Assembly (NCBI GenBank): GCA_028335825.1
Contig: JAIOKI010000011.1
Span: forward strand, 312,501 to 376,500
Direction of reading: 5' to 3'
DNA length: 64,000 bases
DNA from: Nosema muscidifuracis
Lineage: Eukaryota > Microsporidia > Nosematidae
A program made the translations under genes and the position numbers. The stretch's first letter is position 1; each line of letters opens with the position of its first letter. Below the pieces are notes generated by a model that was given only the letters and a program-made list of their open reading frames with translations, searched no databases and had not been told where the DNA came from. Below are positions 33,077 through 45,007 of this stretch, piece after piece.

Positions 33077-34873
33077 ATAAGGGTAAAGAAAAAATTGTTA
33101 AATTAGTATCTCCTTTTTACATAAATAGTTTTTTATTAAAGGAGTAAAACTCTTAAATTTTAACTAATATATTTATTATATCATATTCTATTTTAAATAT
33201 ACTTGTGATTTCATATTCTATTTTAAATATATTTATTATATCATATTCTATTTTAAATATATTTATTATATCATATTCTATTTAAAATATTTGTGATTTC
33301 TTAATCTATTTTGAATATATACATTAAAAAAAACCAATATTTTTAAGATATTATATAAATTTTAATTATGAATAATTTGATCTTTAAAAGAAATAATTAA
33401 ATAATTTTTAGAATATTTATTAGATTAAAATCATTTTGATTTTTTTGACATGTAATATAAAAATTATATCTACAAGAAACTTTTTATTAGACTGGTATAG
33501 AATTATTCAATTAAAATTATATTTAAAGAAAAGTAAATTTAAATTAAAAATAATTGTAAAGATTATTCTAAAAATGTGGGTACACTTTTTTTTAAAAATC
33601 ACCCCTATTTATGAAATCTGTTAATATTATAATAAATTAAAACTTTTTAAATATTTATATTTGAAAAGTTGAAGGTCTTTTAATCAAAAAATAAATCTTT
33701 AATGATTGGGAAAATATATTAGAATACTTTGATGATCTATAATAAACTTAATATAAGTTTTTAAAGATATTTTATGTGTCTTTAATTAAATTATTAATCT
33801 TGTAATGAAAAGTTTCAAATAAATGGAGTAGGTTATTTAATGTTAAGATAGAATAATCAAACATTATAAATAAATACAATATGATACATAATAAGAAAGT
33901 TTGTAATATAATGTTAAGGAAATTGAAAAATATTGAACATTTAATACATTCCAAAAGAAGAAATATTAAACTTTTTTTGATCGTTATACGCTAGTCATCA
34001 ATTTTATATATAACTGATAAATATTTTAGAAATGATAAATCAATGAAGATTCGCAAATTGATGGATCAAAAATTATAACAGAAAATTAAAGTGTCTTGTC
34101 TTCTTTTATGTTGTATTAGTAGATATAAAACAATTTATATTTATTAAATGTTTAAAGAGAAATCAGCTGAGAGTAGAAATAGTTAATGACTTATAATCAT
34201 TACATAATATAGTTATATAGATAATAAACTAAATTACCTCTTAAATGATGTCAAATATAGCTGGTGTGATTTACATGGGTAATAATAATAAATAAACTAA
34301 ATTACTTCTTATATGATGATAAATTAATTTTTTCTTAATCTCTAAAAAACTATTGGCCAATTTCAAAAATCAAATAAATTTTATAACGAGAACTTTGTCA
34401 ATTATTTATTTTAATATAAAGTAACTTAAGAGTTATGAAACTTATATTTATATAAAAAAGTGAGTTATTTCATAACAAAGATAAACATAAAATTTCAAAA
34501 ATCAATTAAAAATCTATGCGACTTATTATTTTGTCAGTAATCTTTAAATGATCCTTACCTCAAAGAAAAGTACTTTAATATTATAACAATACAATTAAAT
34601 CTTAATGATGGTCTAAAATATAAATATGTAGTATTAATAATTTATTTTATATCGTTATAGAACAAATTATTACAGGGACTTATTCCTTCAAATACATTTA
34701 AACTAAAAATTTGTTTTTAATTAATAAAAACTTTTTAAAATAGTAATCATATATTAAGAATTTAAAACTTTTACTAAATAACTATATAATAATCATATAT
34801 TATAAATTAAATTCTATTACTTCAAAAAATAATTCTTAAATATTTTATTTTTAATTTAGCTGTCACTTTAAAT
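33077..34873. other. Spacer with 30-bp minisatellite, otherwise no gene seen
   Basis: A 30-bp array lies at 33168-33312, close upstream of array member 4. The rest is AT-rich. A CCCCT-preceded ATG at about 33611 opens only a nine-codon frame and is not a gene. Confidence 0.6.
33168..33312. repeat. 30-bp minisatellite upstream of array member 4
   Basis: Four to five copies of a 30-bp unit with TCATATTCTATTTTAAATAT. It lies about 100 bp upstream of the start of the gene at 33076, within its likely promoter. Confidence 0.8.
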
Positions 34874-35554
34874 TTATTGACGATTACCAATAGAGAATGA
34901 TATAAGAAAATATGAAACCAATTCTAAAGCTGAAAATTGACGATTAGTATCATTCATTTTGATATTTTTTTCAGATATTAATTTTTGATGATCTTTAGTT
35001 AAATAACTTCCTGATTTACTAAGAATATCATCAATGAATTTTTCATTTTTTTCCATAGCAATTGAAGGAAAATATCCAAGTAACTGTTTCATATCATAAT
35101 TACGAAAAAGAGAATCAAATTGATATTTAGATAGTCCATAATAATAATTGACTTCTTTAGATAACCCATTAAAATGCGATTTAATATACGATCTAATATG
35201 ATTAAAAGGTTCTATAATCATCTTGTATTCTGTTTCTGATATATAGATAGGTACTATCTTTTCCGTATCTTTAAAATTACTTTGTTCAAAAACTATTATA
35301 TTTTTAAAAAGATCATTGCTAGCAAGAAACATAACTCTATAACAGTATAAAATCCTTTTAGCCACATTTTTGTTTATGATTTCCGATTTTCCATCAACAA
35401 ATCTATCTACCTCTTTAACGAATTTATCGTTATAAGCTCCATTATTTTTGTTAGCTAAGGTATTATCTTCATCTGAAAGTAACACAACTACTAAAAACAT
35501 CACTACTATTATAACAACTATAACGATGTAAAAAATATTTTTTCTCAATTCCAT
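34874..35554 (-). CDS. Array family member 5: membrane-anchored protein
   Basis: Encodes 226 residues, the shortest member. It has a strong anchor helix (IFYIVIVVIIVVMFLVVVLL, about 7-26) and almost no spacer before the domain. Blocks: NKNVAKRILYCYRVMFLA, VPIYISETEYKMII, MEKNEKFIDDILSKSGSYL and FSALELVSYFLISFSI. TACCCCATTT precedes the ATG. The near-absence of the low-complexity spacer shows that the spacer is dispensable and that the C-terminal ~170 residues are the conserved unit. Function unknown. Confidence 0.75.
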   Translation of the reverse strand: MELRKNIFYIVIVVIIVVMFLVVVLLSDEDNTLANKNNGAYNDKFVKEVDRFVDGKSEIINKNVAKRILYCYRVMFLASNDLFKNIIVFEQSNFKDTEKIVPIYISETEYKMIIEPFNHIRSYIKSHFNGLSKEVNYYYGLSKYQFDSLFRNYDMKQLLGYFPSIAMEKNEKFIDDILSKSGSYLTKDHQKLISEKNIKMNDTNRQFSALELVSYFLISFSIGNRQ

Positions 35555-37048
35555 AAATGGGGTATAAAAAAATAATTTATTGATGATTCATTTTGTATAA
35601 AAGGGGAATTTTATAATTTATCGTATATGAGTTAACATTTATACATTACATAATTTCTTTAATTATGATAAGTTGATTTGAAATATGACAAAGTTCTTAA
35701 GAATTCAAATATCAATGCAAACTCCTTTTATAAAAAATTCAATTTTTTAATTTAAATTATAAAAATTAAAATAATAAATTTTAGTTTTTAATAAAAAATA
35801 TAGAAATAATTCGTCAGTGTGATAAATTAAGATCAATTTGTAAAACTATAAATAAAGATTATTTAAAAAAATGATTTTTAATAAAGCTTCTCTTATCAAT
35901 AAAAATAATGATTATTTCTTTAATTCTTATAAAGCTAGGAATAATCTATTAATTACATTTTCATGTTATACTGTGACACAACTACATATCATATGAGAAT
36001 TTTGACAGTTCCCTTGAAAATTTAGTCATCGATAAATAAAAAAAATTTGAAGAGAAGAGCATTATTTTTAACACCTGATAAAATAAAATTGAAATTTAAT
36101 TTCAACCACTAATATGTGTGCGTAGTATTATTTTAATATAAAATGAAAGTCTATATTTGAAGCTTGTCTCTGACTGCTTCTTTAAATACTGTTTTTTTTA
36201 TTTTAATATCGTTGATTTATTTTCTCAATTTCATGATATTTTTTTGAGTTCATATTATTTATATTAAAAAGTTATAAAAATTTAAATATTCTCAAGAAAA
36301 ATATTCCTTAAACTAATTTTAGCTTCTTTCATTTTTGTGTTTACAATCTATGTCATTAGATTGACAAATGACGTAAATATATTGAGAATTTTAGTTCTTA
36401 TTATTACTTATAATACTTTTTATCTTTGAGAAAAGATTTCAATATATACTCATAACTTTTTCTAATACAGATTATGGAAACATTTCTGGTTATAGTGTCA
36501 TTTTTTAAATAGTTGAGAGTTTTGACAGCTAAAGACTTAAATATTTTACAAATTAAATTTTAATGTTCTTATTCAACACTGTTCATTTATTATAAAAGAA
36601 TAAAAATTATATACATAAAGTAACATACTTTACTTGAGTGTCACGCTAAATTGATAATTTAAGAAGATTTTATAAAGGTAATCTTTTATAAACAACCATC
36701 GTTATTAATCTTAGTCAAATAAAATGCATACTATAAATATTTGCTAAAACTGTCACGGGATAGTCCCATTATATATACTTTGAATAGAATATTATTTAAA
36801 TTGTGTGCTTAAGTCTAAAAAATGTACCAGTATAATCATAGTTGTTTATGCTCCTGTTCATTCAACACGTCATTTGTTATTTCCTTTTATTAAAATTTAC
36901 TATAAATAAATACACTCTTTATAGGTGTGGAAATTACAGTAATGAGTATAATAATTACTTAAATATTAATGAAGCTTGATGTTCTACCTACTTCACAAAC
37001 ACATAATTATTAAAAATTTTAAAAAATTAGGTATTAAAGTAAAACGAT
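35555..37048. other. AT-rich spacer, no gene seen
   Basis: No open frame with a start signal. The phrase AACACCTGATAAAATAAAAT near 36070 recalls the TTAACCCCTGATAATAAAAT phrase near 911. Confidence 0.6.
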
Positions 37049-38692
37049 TTAATTCATTATAGAACGTAACTCTTCTTTTATAGGTAATCCTTCTAATTTT
37101 TCCTTCTGTAATATTTCTTTGTATTCACTTAAATTGGAGTAGAAGTTATGTTTATTATGAATAACTGGTGGTTTTTTTGCTATATGAGATAATATTTCCA
37201 ATACAGCTGTTTGCTCATACTGAAGTATGTGTATAACATTTTTAAGATTTGGCAAAAAATGCTTGAAAATATTAAATCCTGAATTATTATCTTTAGGTAA
37301 ATGTAGTTCATGTAATATTTCATCATATAATCCTTTCCATTGATATTTCTCAATTGGATAATCATCTGATGAATATATTTCGTTAAGAACTTTTGCAAAT
37401 AAAATCATCAAGTAGTTATACTGACAGGTTTTAGGGGTTGGTCTGATAAAAAGAATTTTTCCAATAACATGTTTGTCAAATAAATTTTTGTACGCTATTT
37501 TCAAAGAATTTTTATCTTCTTGATTATCATTTAAACTTCTTAAAGAAAAATATACCTTCATTAAATTTTCGAATTCATCTTTTGTTATTAAATTAAGACT
37601 TTCAAGCAAATGAAAGAAAATTATTGAATATGACGAATGATACGACTCCATAATCTTATTAATAATTGATAGTTTCATATCATCACTCAAAGAATAGTAA
37701 AGCAATCCAACTGACAATAGATCATCGTTTTTAAGATTTAATGAAAAATCAAAAAACTCTTTCATCTCGTCATACATCTCTTTAGTTATATTTTTTTCAT
37801 CATTTGGGAGTATTGAATATTTTTTTTCGTTAATACTAATATGATTTTCATTAAAAACATAAGGAAATTTTTTATCGTAAATATACGGAGTTATTTCAAA
37901 TACGCTTTCTTCTTTTGAAGTATTTTTGATAAAATCATCATGGATTTCTTTATTATTGAAATAAAAGCTGTATGATCCAAATTTAAAATCTTTAAAAAGT
38001 CGTATCAATGTATTTTCATTAGATAATTTAGAAAATTCATAATTCTTTAGAATATCAATAAAATATTTTTTGAATTTAAATTCTTCATAATTTATATTAA
38101 AACAAAATAACTTATTGTTTTTTTCAAATATGAAATTAACTACTAAATCATCACTTTTAAAAATAATCTCCGAAGATCTTACAGTCTTATTAAAGTAGTA
38201 AATCAATATATCTGTATTTTTCACTATTTGTATTCTGTGATTTTTATGGAACTCTTCAATATTCTTAATTAAAAAATTAAATAGTTTTTTATGAGCTCCT
38301 GATATATCGCATCCTGATATATTATAAATTATTTCGTAGTCATTGACTTTATTTTTAAAATTCTTGGCAAGAAAGTCTTTCAGTGGGTATTTAACATTAT
38401 TTCTATCTGTGACTAACATATTGTCCATAGAAGAATATAGATCAATTTCTAAATCTAAGACATTATTTTCAGATGATTTTTCTGTTTCACTTACAACTTT
38501 TTCACTCCATTTGATTTTTCCCTTATTGATATTCATATTAACAAAAATTAGTCGTTCTTTCAGATCAATTACTGTAAACTCATTTTTTTTATACTTGGAA
38601 ATTATTGTATCCTGTATATCTTCATAGAAGTCTCTGTACGACATTGATGATAGAATATTATAAATGTATAATAGAATCATGTGGTATCTCAT
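37049..38692 (-). CDS. Large putative secreted protein, unknown family
   Basis: Encodes 547 residues, the largest gene of the window. The first ~18 residues (MRYHMILLYIYNILSSMS) look like a signal peptide and no other membrane helix is evident. The rest is rich in Lys, Asn, Phe and Tyr, with alternating strand-like and helix-like segments and few cysteines (GCDIS, FCFNI, KTCQY). I find no catalytic or repeat motif and no block shared with the seven-member family around it. Such large secreted lineage-specific proteins are common in Nosema. A CCC run lies 18-20 bases upstream of the ATG, a looser fit than for its neighbours. A second in-frame Met at residue 5 is possible as start. Function unknown. 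Confidence 0.72.
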   Translation of the reverse strand: MRYHMILLYIYNILSSMSYRDFYEDIQDTIISKYKKNEFTVIDLKERLIFVNMNINKGKIKWSEKVVSETEKSSENNVLDLEIDLYSSMDNMLVTDRNNVKYPLKDFLAKNFKNKVNDYEIIYNISGCDISGAHKKLFNFLIKNIEEFHKNHRIQIVKNTDILIYYFNKTVRSSEIIFKSDDLVVNFIFEKNNKLFCFNINYEEFKFKKYFIDILKNYEFSKLSNENTLIRLFKDFKFGSYSFYFNNKEIHDDFIKNTSKEESVFEITPYIYDKKFPYVFNENHISINEKKYSILPNDEKNITKEMYDEMKEFFDFSLNLKNDDLLSVGLLYYSLSDDMKLSIINKIMESYHSSYSIIFFHLLESLNLITKDEFENLMKVYFSLRSLNDNQEDKNSLKIAYKNLFDKHVIGKILFIRPTPKTCQYNYLMILFAKVLNEIYSSDDYPIEKYQWKGLYDEILHELHLPKDNNSGFNIFKHFLPNLKNVIHILQYEQTAVLEILSHIAKKPPVIHNKHNFYSNLSEYKEILQKEKLEGLPIKEELRSIMN

Positions 38693-39189
38693 TTTTATAA
38701 TTTTTATGGGTATTTTTTTTCTTAAATGTAAAAAGGATCAAAAATTTATGATATAATCAGAAATTAAATTAATAATTAAAAAAAATGTTATTCTTTTTGT
38801 TTGCAAGAGTTAATTTACTAAAAAAGAAATTGATTTAATTTCAAAAAAAATCAATTTCTTTTTATTAATTTTTTGATGATGTAAAACAGAGTATTTTATA
38901 AAAAAAACTTTTAAATTGTCAATAGAAATCTATAAAAAGTTTAGGAGATGTCACAATTAATTTTCATATTATATAGACTTATAATCAGAAATATGATCAA
39001 TGTTATTATTACTTACACTATGATCAAAACAAAAGTATTATAATTTAACACGCTATTAAATTAATTTTTAACTTAATTTTTTTGAAGATATTTTGCAAAG
39101 TTAAAGATCCTTTTTGGAAAAAGTATGTGAATCTAAATAAATATAAAATACGTCTTTTTATTAAATTAAATAAAAATTAAAAAAAATGG
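38693..39189. other. Upstream spacer with a strong hairpin
   Basis: The promoter region of the large secreted gene contains a perfect 16-bp inverted repeat (38821-38863). Otherwise nothing is seen. Confidence 0.6.
38821..38863. repeat. Perfect 16-bp inverted repeat (hairpin)
   Basis: AAAAAGAAATTGATTT (38821-38836) pairs exactly with AAATCAATTTCTTTTT (38848-38863) over an 11-nt loop. It lies about 130 bp upstream of the 547-residue secreted gene. It could be a regulatory palindrome or a relic of an element end. Confidence 0.75.
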
Positions 39190-40150
39190 AGATTTTTTTA
39201 AAACACCCGAATCTTTTTATTAAAAATTTACCCCTTTATTATGAAAATTCTTTGTGATAAACAGAAATAAAGCAAACCAAATTTTAGTTATAGATGATTA
39301 TAACTATAAATTAAGATGTATATTTTAATAAAAAGATCTATTAAAAATGTTCCAATGCAAGAACATCCACTTCTAATAGTAAACTTTGTAAATTCTAAAT
39401 AAAGAGTAGTATAATACTAATAATTACTGATTTCTTATTTGTTTTTGTAAATAAGTCATATAATTTAGCTGTTAAAATTTTTTGAAACATTTTTGATTTT
39501 GATACTTTGACAAGGTGTATCATTTGGTAATGTAACTATTTCTATTTATAGAATGAAATCTGAATATTCTAGATTTTAGATTCAGCTAATTTTAAATATA
39601 AATAATAAAATGACACAACTTTCTTATAATTGAGAGAAGATGATTGTTGCTTGTGATATAGAGAGTATTTATAAAGATTTATATAGATGGGACTTATAAA
39701 ATAATTGCATTTATAATTGTGTAATATTACCAGTATATATAAACTTGATGTATGAGATGATATCTTGTTACATGACTTTAATGATGGCAAATATGGATGA
39801 GCTTTAGTGTAATCGAGATTGTATTTAATAAAAAAGTGAATAATCAAATCTTATTTTATGAAAATATATTAATATAGATCGAGTCTGTATATGTCGCAGT
39901 CATTTTTATATATTGTAATTTAATAAATCTATTTTTTAAAAAGTAATCTATTCGGTTCTTAATTTCTTACAATATAAAAGTCAGTTATTTTAACTTTATT
40001 AAGTTGATCGTACTACACCTCTCCTCTTGTGTTCTTAGATCCAACAGCTCTTTAATTGTCCAAGTTCAAGATAAATCTTCGAAACTTTAAATTGCATGCA
40101 TACCTCAATTCGATCATCTATAGTATATTTTAATATAAAATCCCAAGCCA
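39190..40150 (-). mobile_element. Retroelement fossil, inverted partner of the 51.8-52.25 kb copy
   Basis: The minus strand of about 39190-39620 matches the + strand of about 51800-52250 over most of its length with moderate divergence. In the 51.9-52.1 kb copy the text ends with VLALEHF, as in the RNase H region of LTR retroelements. Minus-strand coding-like texture continues to about 40150. It is broken with several interruptions and old; Ty3/Gypsy is the likely family but not certain. Confidence 0.45.
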
Positions 40151-40409
40151 TTTAGCAGGACATAATCTTTGTTATAAATTTATGTATTGAACCGCAATAT
40201 TTAGTTAAGAAATCATAATTGTTCTTCTTTTCTATATTGACCTTTATTAGGTTATTTTATTGATAATCAAACATATTACATTATAAGTAAACTATAACTT
40301 CATTATATTAATAAAAATTTAATTTAGTGTATAGTCATTTATAAGTTATTTTGAGAAAGATTATGATAAAATATTATATTTATTCTATAAAGTTTAACAT
40401 CAAAATTAT

Positions 40410-41027
40410 TTAATTATTATAAGAATAGAATAGTTTATGATATATGTTATTCCAATTCCTAATATCCTCCCTAGTTTCCATAAGTTTATTATAATCACCA
40501 ATCCAAAGTTTTTTTAACATATTTTCCATGGTATAAATATCTTTACAAGCTATCAACCAGAAGTCCATACTAACATTGTAAGCATGAGGAGCTTTTTCAG
40601 CCAATAAATCTGGATTATCTAAGTAATCATAATTATCTTTACTGAGATTATTCAATATCTTATAATTATCTGGACCCTGAATGCTTAAAAGACCTCTTGA
40701 TTTATATTTACTTCCCTCTTCACTTTCAAATTTCTTATAAAACGATGTATTATGAAGAGATGTAGCTACAAATAAAGCCAATCTGTTCTTATCTACTCCA
40801 CCTAATTTTATCCAAATAGTTTGTAATATAACATCCAATGTATTTAAATCAGTTTTAGGTTCATAATCAAATTCATAAGAAAATACATTCTTAGTTATAT
40901 TTTTAAAACTATCAAATGTAAAGGGATAATTTTGAGATAAACCATACTTCGAAAGAGAATAATCAGGTTTTGGATTAGTACTTAAAATACTGATAAAGTA
41001 CATTAATGCTAAATTTAACTGATTCAT
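40410..41027 (-). CDS. GH19 chitinase-like secreted protein with altered active site
   Basis: Encodes 205 residues. A short hydrophobic N-terminus (MNQLNLALMYFISILST) is a likely signal peptide. The body reads like a glycoside hydrolase family 19 (chitinase/lysozyme fold) core: NRLALFVATSLHNTSFYK (81-98), YKSRGLLSIQG (108-118), YLDNPDLLAE (135-144) and MDFW (154-157). These match the family's LAAFLAQTSHETTG, YxGRGPIQLTG, LLNNPDLVA and WFW blocks. GH19 cleaves chitin with a catalytic Glu in the HET motif; here the motif is HNT, so Asn93 sits where the acid should be. It may bind chitin without cutting, or use another residue. Its paralogue at 48766-49494 has the same change. TTTTACCCTA precedes the ATG. 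Likely target: the parasite's chitinous spore wall or host chitin. Confidence 0.75.
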   Translation of the reverse strand: MNQLNLALMYFISILSTNPKPDYSLSKYGLSQNYPFTFDSFKNITKNVFSYEFDYEPKTDLNTLDVILQTIWIKLGGVDKNRLALFVATSLHNTSFYKKFESEEGSKYKSRGLLSIQGPDNYKILNNLSKDNYDYLDNPDLLAEKAPHAYNVSMDFWLIACKDIYTMENMLKKLWIGDYNKLMETREDIRNWNNIYHKLFYSYNN

Positions 41028-42300
41028 TAGGGTAAAAATTATAATTTTTATTTATAGAAATTTAATTATTCTAGTTACAGTTTTTTTAATTAGTCATCTA
41101 TTTTTTGTTTATTATGTATATTTAATTAATTTTCTTAAATTTTTATTTGTTTATTTTTTTTAATTTATTAAAAATTCCATTTTTGAAAAACAAATTATAA
41201 AAGTATAATTTGATCTTTTTTCGATTCTAAGTTATTTGTATATAAATAATAAAAATTTCATTAATTGTTAAAAATAGTATTTAAGAACTTGGTCTTAGAT
41301 TATTAAACATTACTTAGTAAAAATATTAACAAAAAATTAAATTTTAATTTAGTCTTTTAATTTATTTTTACCAAAAATAAACAATTCAATTTTACAAATT
41401 ATATTAATTAACATAATTGTATTAAACATTACTTGGTAAAAATATTAACAAAAAAGTTAAATTTTAAGCAAAAATAAACAATTCAATTTTACAAATTTTA
41501 TGTAACATTACTTAGTAAAAATATTAACAAAAAAATTAAATTTTAAGCAAAAATAAACAATTCAATTTTACAAATTATATTAATTAAAATAATTTTATTA
41601 AACATTACTTAGTAAAAATATTTTCAGAAAATTAAATTTTAATTTATTTTAACTTTGACATTCACTTATAATTTTAAAAATAATAAATAGAAAGTATTAA
41701 GTTTAATAAACTCTTATCAATTCTATATTCTTAGATAAATTATAATCTTTTTAGTTTTGAGTCAAATATTTGCTTGAAGAGATTTAATTTTTATAATTAA
41801 TAATTCGAATTTCAAAATAGCAAAAACATTGAATAATTATAAAAAAAGTCACAAGAAAATTTATACTGATAATTCTTATAAATATTTTATAAACAACGAA
41901 TTTTTTGATTTAAGGTTCTACAATTCTAGTTAGTTACAAATTATTAATCTTAAATATCTGATATGTAATTTGTTACATCTTACTGAAATCTTTAAATTAT
42001 CTTCTTGAAATATTTTATTGTTTTGTCAGTAAAATAATTTATAAGAAATTTAATTAAATTTCTCAAGCAGATATTTGTTATTACAATTTTTAAAACTTAA
42101 GCATCAAGTTCTTCATCTGTAGATTTCCTAAGTCAATAATAAAAAAAGAAGTAAAATTACAAAAGATAATAAATTGGTTGATAATACTTTTTTATTTTAA
42201 ATTTTTGAAGTATTAGTATTAGATTTTTAATTAATAAATTGACCCTACAGATAATTATTCAAAATAAATTATAGTATAAAGATAAAATTTTAAGTTTATA
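41028..42300. other. AT-rich spacer with about 100-bp repeats
   Basis: A diverged four-copy array lies at 41305-41645. No gene is seen in the rest. Confidence 0.65.
41305..41645. repeat. About 80-120-bp tandem repeat, four copies
   Basis: Units start near 41306, 41424, 41503 and 41602 with AACATTACTTAGTAAAAATA. The first three continue with GCAAAAATAAACAATTCAAT-type text (the first slightly different). Spacing varies because of internal deletions. Intergenic. Confidence 0.8.
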
Positions 42301-42420
42301 ATTAAAAAAGTAAGAAAAGAAATCGTATATTAGAAGTCGGAATAACGAGATTCAATAATTTAAGGGTTGCTGAAACAGAAAAGAAATAAAAGTACGATTT
42401 TCTATCTAATCATAATGTTT
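42301..42420 (+). mobile_element. LINE C-terminal scrap
   Basis: TTAGAAGTCGGAATAACGAG and the following ~60 bases match the LINE endonuclease-region text at 57.81-57.89 kb (GTAGAAGTCGGGATTACGAG). It encodes the same VEVGIT-like phrase. It is only a short fragment, with stops either side. Confidence 0.5.
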
Positions 42421-42767
42421 TAAATATAATAAAGAGATAAATATTAAATGATTCAAGGTTCAAATTATTGATTTAGAATTATTTCCTTATAATTTATAGT
42501 TAATAAATTAATTCATCAAAAAATCTAATTTATTGAATTGAAATGGTCAATAATTTTATCATTGTTTTCTTATAAATTCGGCATTCCACTATATTATATT
42601 TCCTTATTAATATATGACGTCTTTATATTGATCAACGAGTCACTATAATGTGAGTTGGCTGTATGGCAAATCATTATGAAAATAGAATATATTATGTCTA
42701 CAACAAAAATAATACTGAAATAAAAATTAAGATTGTTTTTAATATTTCTTATAGAAAATATTTTTAT

Positions 42768-42950
42768 AATATTTTTTATATATATTTGAATTAGATGGTT
42801 ATAAATTTAACAAAGATATTATCAAAAAAAGACACCACAACAATAAACTTTTTCTTTATATTTTTTATATATATTTGAATTAGATGGTTATAAATTTAAC
42901 AAAGATATTATCAAAAAAAGAAACCACAACAATAAACTTTTTCTTTATAT
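42768..42950. repeat. 90-bp direct duplication
   Basis: Two adjacent copies are nearly identical (TTGAATTAGATGGTTATAAA, then AACAATAAACTTTTTCTTTA). Recent tandem duplication, intergenic. Confidence 0.9.
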
Positions 42951-44050
42951 TATAGACTTTATATTTTTTATTATTTGTAATTATTTTTCTAACCTATCAT
43001 AAATTAAATTTAATTAAAGCAATTCGTTATAGTTTTTATTTTTTACTATAACTATATCTGATAAAAACTAATTTTACTGGTCTGTAATTTATAAAATAAG
43101 ATCAATTTAGGAAAATACAAATAAGAGGTTTTAAAAAGTGATGTTTGATAAAGTTTTTCTTGTTAACAAAATATTTACTAATACTTTTTTATTTATATTC
43201 TTAGTTTGTAAAGGTTATTGGATTGATGTCATTCAAATATTTTATATCATAAAGAAATCGTTACGAATAAAAAAATCTAATTTTCTTTTTTATATTTAAT
43301 ATATCATAAATACATGATATTTTATCTCTTATCATCACCAAAATACTGATCAAATTACATATTGTATTATTATAGCGTATTCTTAAATTGAGAAATTTAT
43401 CTTTAGAAATACTTGATTTATTATAAGATATAATATTATTTATAACACTACATAATATATTTATTATTATGTAACTATCATATTTTTCATTAAAAGGTTA
43501 TACAAATTTATTAATTAATTAAGATTATTTGATTTAATTAAATAGAATTATAAAAATATAATATTTAAATTAATTTATAAATTTGAATGAAAAGTATTTT
43601 TGGTATTTTCTTAAAATATATTTAATACAATGCTTTATAAAAATTTATCCTGTTTCTTATTTCAAATCATATAATAGTTAATTCAACTAGAAAACCGACT
43701 TCTTTTATAAGTACAATTCATAGTGCTTAAAATGACTCTTGAAAATCTTACTATGAACAGTAGCAAAATAATTGTTCATTTAATATTCAAATATAAGGAA
43801 AAATAATAATCCCTTTTATATAAAAATATTAATAAGATATATACTTAAATATTTAGATTTTGATATTTATAAAACTACTTTTAATTAATATAGTCATCAT
43901 ACTAGACTCTTACCCTTTTTATCTACATTATTAATCCAGTGATATTCATTTATGTATTTTAAAAAATATAACTGATATTTCACAAGAGAACTCTTAAAGA
44001 CTTTGATAATAATACTATAATCTAAAGATATAGTATACATATAGATTATT

Positions 44051-44211
44051 AAATTTTATGTATTTAAGTACTAAGAGAACATAACAGAAATATATGTGTA
44101 TAAATACTTCAATATGTTAATAGAATATCCTTAAATTCTATGTATTTAATTACTAAAAGAACATAACAGAAATATATGTGTATAAATACTTCAATATATT
44201 AATAGAATATT
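44051..44211. repeat. 82-bp direct duplication
   Basis: Two adjacent copies share GAACATAACAGAAATATATG and TGTATAAATACTTCAATAT. Intergenic. Confidence 0.85.
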
Positions 44212-45007
44212 TTAAATAATAATATTTAATTAAGTTGAAGATACTCTTAAAAATATTGTCTTAATATTAACAAATATAAAACACATCATTATATTAAATA
44301 TTATCTATAAGTAAGAAGCAGATTTATACAGAATGAAAGGCAAGAAACAAATAAAAATATTCAAAAAAAACTCAAGAGTAGGAAAATTAATATTATCTCT
44401 AAAATAGTGTAAAATATTTGATGTATCAATTTAGGTAGTTTTATTTGTATATTTATTGGTGTTTCTACATCACAAAGATACTTTAGAATATTTTCTTTAA
44501 GATTTGTCATAAATATTGTTTAAAATAATTTATTGAAACTGTTTTGTGTTAATTAATTTTTGAAAAAGATATTTATATATTATTAATTTAAATAAATTAA
44601 AATTTCTCTACTAATATTTTTATACCATAAATTATTTAAATAAATTTATTTACCATTTATTTTGTATCAGTAATAATATTTAATACAAATATATTTAGAT
44701 TAAAATAACTCATTTTATAAATTAATTATTACTTAAAATTATCTTAGATTTGTATGATATTTTTTAAAAATGAAAATAACATACCAATATATTGAATATT
44801 TAATTAAAAAATTACTTTTTTATATTTAATTAACAATTACTTATTGTATATTCGAATATTTAATATGTGATGAGTATATTGTATATTTAATTAAAAATAA
44901 TTATTTATCTATTATTTAACTAAAAAATTACATATTGTATATTGTATATTTAATTAAGAATTACTTATTGTATATTTAATTAAAAATACATTAATTGTTT
45001 GTATATT

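Larger units (their letters stand above)
42421..45007. other. AT-rich spacer with two duplications, no gene seen
   Basis: Contains a 90-bp direct duplication (42768-42950), an 82-bp direct duplication (44051-44211) and degenerate TTAATTAAAAATTACTTATT units at 44800-45000 next to the 3' end of array member 6. No open frame has a start signal. Confidence 0.6.

Noticed and set aside
33600-33640. CCCCT plus ATG at about 33611, and a similar case at about 39240, as small gene starts
   Set aside because: Each opens a frame of only about nine codons.
39569-39847. 92-codon minus-strand frame
   Set aside because: It lies in a decayed retroelement copy, without a start signal or a recognisable domain of its own.
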